Below are positions 61,901 to 64,000 of a stretch of 64,000 nucleotides of DNA, in pieces. The first letter of the stretch is position 1; each line of letters begins with the position of its first letter. The position numbers were made by a program, and so were the translations under genes. The notes under the pieces are model-generated. The model searched no databases, was not told the origin of the DNA, and worked only from the letters and a program-made list of their open reading frames with translations. Source of the DNA: CBDCHC01 sp965217075 (lineage in GTDB: Bacteria; Pseudomonadota; Gammaproteobacteria; PS1; Pseudothioglobaceae); contig CBDCHC010000008.1 of assembly GCA_965217075.1 (NCBI GenBank), positions 124,001 through 188,000 of the forward strand. Direction: 5' to 3'.

Positions 61901-63090
61901 AATGTCTTAAATAAAGTATTTACCGCCTCTTCTGTAGCAGGCTCACCTGGTCTTATAACATGATAAATAGAAACACGTGCTTCTATTTCTGATGTGGTTT
62001 CATCAAAACGCAAAGTATCGCTGATATAAGCTCCACCAGTTGATTCATTAATATGTAAAACACTAATATTTTTAACTTTATTTTCCTTAAAAGCTGCTAA
62101 AACTTCTTCAGTAATTATGCTGTTTACTGCGCATAATACTTCTCCAGTTTTTTTATCAATTACATCTTTAGCTAAAACTTTATTTAATAGATACTCAAGA
62201 CTAGTTGTTACTATATTAATCTTATTATCAATTAATTCTTGAACATGTTTAGCCGTAACCCTTCTACCGCTTTCTACTATTAATTTATCATTATTTTTAA
62301 CGTCAAATTCTGCTATTATGCCTTGCAAATCTTTAGGATTAATTGTAATATCGCAAGATTTTATCTTTAATTTGATATTAATACTATCAAAAAACATAGC
62401 CAACATAGTGTTGGCATCATAACCCATAGCACGCATAAAAGTAGTAAGCAATAATTTACGACAACGGTCTATACGAACATATAAAATATCTTCATGATCA
62501 AACTCAAAATCTAACCATGATCCACGATAAGGAATAATTCTTGATGAAAATAAAATTTTGCCAGATGAATGTGTTTTGCCTTTATCATGTTCAAAAATTA
62601 CCCCTGGACTACGATGAAGCTGCGACACTACAACTCTCTCTGTGCCATTTATTACAAAAGAACCAGATTTAGTCATAAGCGGCAAAATACCCATATAAAC
62701 ATTTTCTGTTATAACTTGTTTTACCTTTCTCTTTTTTTTAAGAATCGAACCATTTTTATCAAATAAGATTAAATTTAATTCAACTCGTAAAATAGCTGCA
62801 TAAGTAATTCCTCTTAATTTACACTCTTTAACGCTAAATTCTGGCTGCTCTAATGCATAGTCAACATATTCTATTTCTGCATAACCATTTAATGCTGTTA
62901 AGGGAAAAAAAGCTTTAAACGCAGCATGAAGTCCAGTATCTTCCTTGTTGTCCTTCTCCTTAATTCCTGCTTGAATAAATTTATTAAAAGAATCAAGTTG
63001 CATAGTCAGCAAATCTGGTTCTTTAATAATTGATTCTTTAGAATTAAAACTATTTCTAACGCGTTTTTTTTCAGTTAACGAATAATTCAT
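58999..63090 (-). CDS. rpoB: RNA polymerase beta subunit
   Basis: 1363 residues. The rifampicin-binding region is intact: [40 protein letters not shown]. Others: [57 protein letters not shown] and the end region [20 protein letters not shown]. The Ser/Asp/His residues of the rifampicin pocket appear wild-type in this reading. Nine bases precede rpoC. Confidence 0.98.
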   Translation of the reverse strand: [1363 protein letters not shown]

Positions 63091-63149
63091 TTATTACCTC
63101 TTTTTATAAATTTATTTAAATTTATTGTAAATAACTTAAAGCTTAATGC

Positions 63150-63177
63150 ACCAAAACTCTGTTAACAGAGTTTTGGT
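63150..63177. promoter_or_regulatory. perfect 28-base palindrome between rplL and rpoB
   Basis: ACCAAAACTCTGTT and its exact reverse complement AACAGAGTTTTGGT. No T run follows on the coding strand, so it is not a clear terminator; an attenuator or RNase III-type processing hairpin, as known between rplL and rpoB in E. coli, is more likely. Confidence 0.6.
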
Positions 63178-63193
63178 AAAATTAATAATGTTA

Positions 63194-63565
63194 TTATTTT
63201 AGCTCTACAGTAGCACCAACTTCTTCAAGCTGTTTTTTAAAGTCTTCTGCTTCTTTTTTACTAAGACCCTCTTTAATAGCAGAAGGAGCAGCCTCTACTA
63301 AGTCTTTTGCTTCTTTTAAACCAAGACCTGTTATAGAGCGTACAACTTTAATAACTCCAACTTTTTTCTCACCAAAGCTACTAAGCATAACGTCAAATTC
63401 TGTTTTTTCTGCAACAACATCAGCAACAGCAGCAACAGGTGCAGCAGCAACAGCAGCTTGAGCACTAACACCAAATTTTTCTTCCATTGCACTTACCAAA
63501 TCAACAACATCCATTACTGACATATCAGCAATTGCATTTAAAATATCTTCTTTAGATATAGCCAT
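63194..63565 (-). CDS. rplL: ribosomal protein bL12
   Basis: 123 residues. N-terminal dimer domain SVMDVVDLVSAMEEKFGVS, an Ala-rich hinge (AAVAAAPVAAVADVVAE) and the C-terminal domain KVGVIKVVRSITGLGLKEAK, then AAPSAIKEGLSKKEAEDFKK. Recruits translation factors to the ribosome stalk. In the rplJ-rplL-rpoB-rpoC operon; AGGAG lies before its ATG. Confidence 0.97.
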   Translation of the reverse strand: MAISKEDILNAIADMSVMDVVDLVSAMEEKFGVSAQAAVAAAPVAAVADVVAEKTEFDVMLSSFGEKKVGVIKVVRSITGLGLKEAKDLVEAAPSAIKEGLSKKEAEDFKKQLEEVGATVELK

Positions 63566-63598
63566 AATATTTCTCCTTTTTTTTATTTTATTATTTTA

Positions 63599-64000
63599 TT
63601 ATTTTAGATCGCGAACAGCCGCAACTACACGAGTTATCTTAGTAGGAATTTCATTTAAAGTTCTTACTAATTTTTCTGTAGGAGCAAGCATTAAAGACAT
63701 AAGTATACTAATAGCCTGTTCTTTAGTAGGCAACAAAGCTATACGTTTTAACTCACTTGCTTCTACAAAATCACCTGCTACACCTAAGCCTTTAACTATT
63801 AAAGTATCATTATTTTTAGTAAATTCTTCAAATACACGTGCTACAGCGCCAGGATCTTCTGCAGAAAAACCAAGAATAACCGGACCAACTAATACATCTG
63901 TTATACAGTTACAGTCTGTATCAACAATAGCTTTTTTAGCAAGAGTATTTTTTACAACACGCAATACCACATTATTATCACGAGCAATTACTCTTAATGT
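63599..64000 (-). CDS. rplJ: ribosomal protein uL10 (5' end outside window)
   Basis: The visible part is the C-terminal about 133 codons, open to the window edge: TLRVIARDNNVVLRVVKNTL, then LAKKAIVDTDCN, GVAGDFVEASELKRIALLP and KEQAISILMSLMLAPTEKLV. L10 anchors L7/L12 dimers to the ribosome and represses its own operon through the leader RNA. Confidence 0.95.
   Translation of the reverse strand, partial: TLRVIARDNNVVLRVVKNTLAKKAIVDTDCNCITDVLVGPVILGFSAEDPGAVARVFEEFTKNNDTLIVKGLGVAGDFVEASELKRIALLPTKEQAISILMSLMLAPTEKLVRTLNEIPTKITRVVAAVRDLK

Noticed and set aside
1..64000. The host itself using a changed code
   Set aside because: Core genes such as rpoB, rpoC and metG read cleanly in the standard code with UGG as Trp, and at least one host gene (ending at 6448) uses TGA as its stop.

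Overview
The window is a very AT-rich chromosome segment from a proteobacterium. It is probably a gammaproteobacterium with a small genome. The evidence is the rplJ-rplL-rpoB-rpoC block, a ribE-ribBA-ribH-nusB cluster, a glnK-amtB-TorF cluster, and a lipopolysaccharide (LPS) region with heptosyltransferase and LPS-kinase genes. I cannot assign a genus from sequence alone. Host genes are densely packed, often overlap by a few bases and mostly end in TAA.

Layout. (1) 1-12.6 kb: LPS and cell-envelope genes (RmlB, glycosyltransferases, O-antigen ligase/polymerase, LPS kinase, heptosyltransferases, an LTA-synthase-like sulfatase fold protein, a phosphoesterase). (2) 12.6-19.4 kb: gph, proC, glnK-amtB, two TorF porins, metG and tRNA-Ser(GGA). 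(3) About 19.5-41.9 kb: a mosaic genomic island between tRNA-Ser and a degenerate copy of its 3' end, with a broken P4-type integrase at the far end. It carries an AlpA-like regulator, a TIR-STAND protein, a PD-(D/E)xK-like protein, a nuclease-NACHT protein, two Fic proteins, remnants of mobilization genes and lipoproteins. (4) 42.1-64 kb: host core genes (asparagine-synthase-type amidotransferase, leuC, an export/redox cluster, mtaB, coaD, nusB-ribH-ribBA-ribE, M48 protease, pyrH, rpoC, rpoB, rplL, rplJ).

The main discovery is inside the island. Several stretches (24.6-26.2, 27.1-27.9, 29.8-30.8 and 39.5-40.3 kb) look non-coding under the standard code, but become coherent proteins if UGA is read as glycine (translation table 25, known from the candidate phyla Absconditabacteria/SR1 and Gracilibacteria). 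The best proofs are a ParA ATPase whose Walker A reads K-UGA-SAGKT, and a DNA methyltransferase reading F-UGA-EWDKW, HPT-UGA-KP and KK-UGA-RQAI, with ordinary UGG for Trp beside them. UGA as Trp does not fit these motifs. The segments also carry frameshifts and TAA codons, so they look like decaying DNA that the present host cannot translate. Members of these phyla are known to live attached to gammaproteobacteria, which makes direct transfer from an epibiont or its plasmid plausible; this last step is inference.

Many non-recoded island genes are broken too: the integrase, the MobC-like gene, one lipoprotein and the TIR-STAND gene. The NACHT gene and both Fic genes are open.
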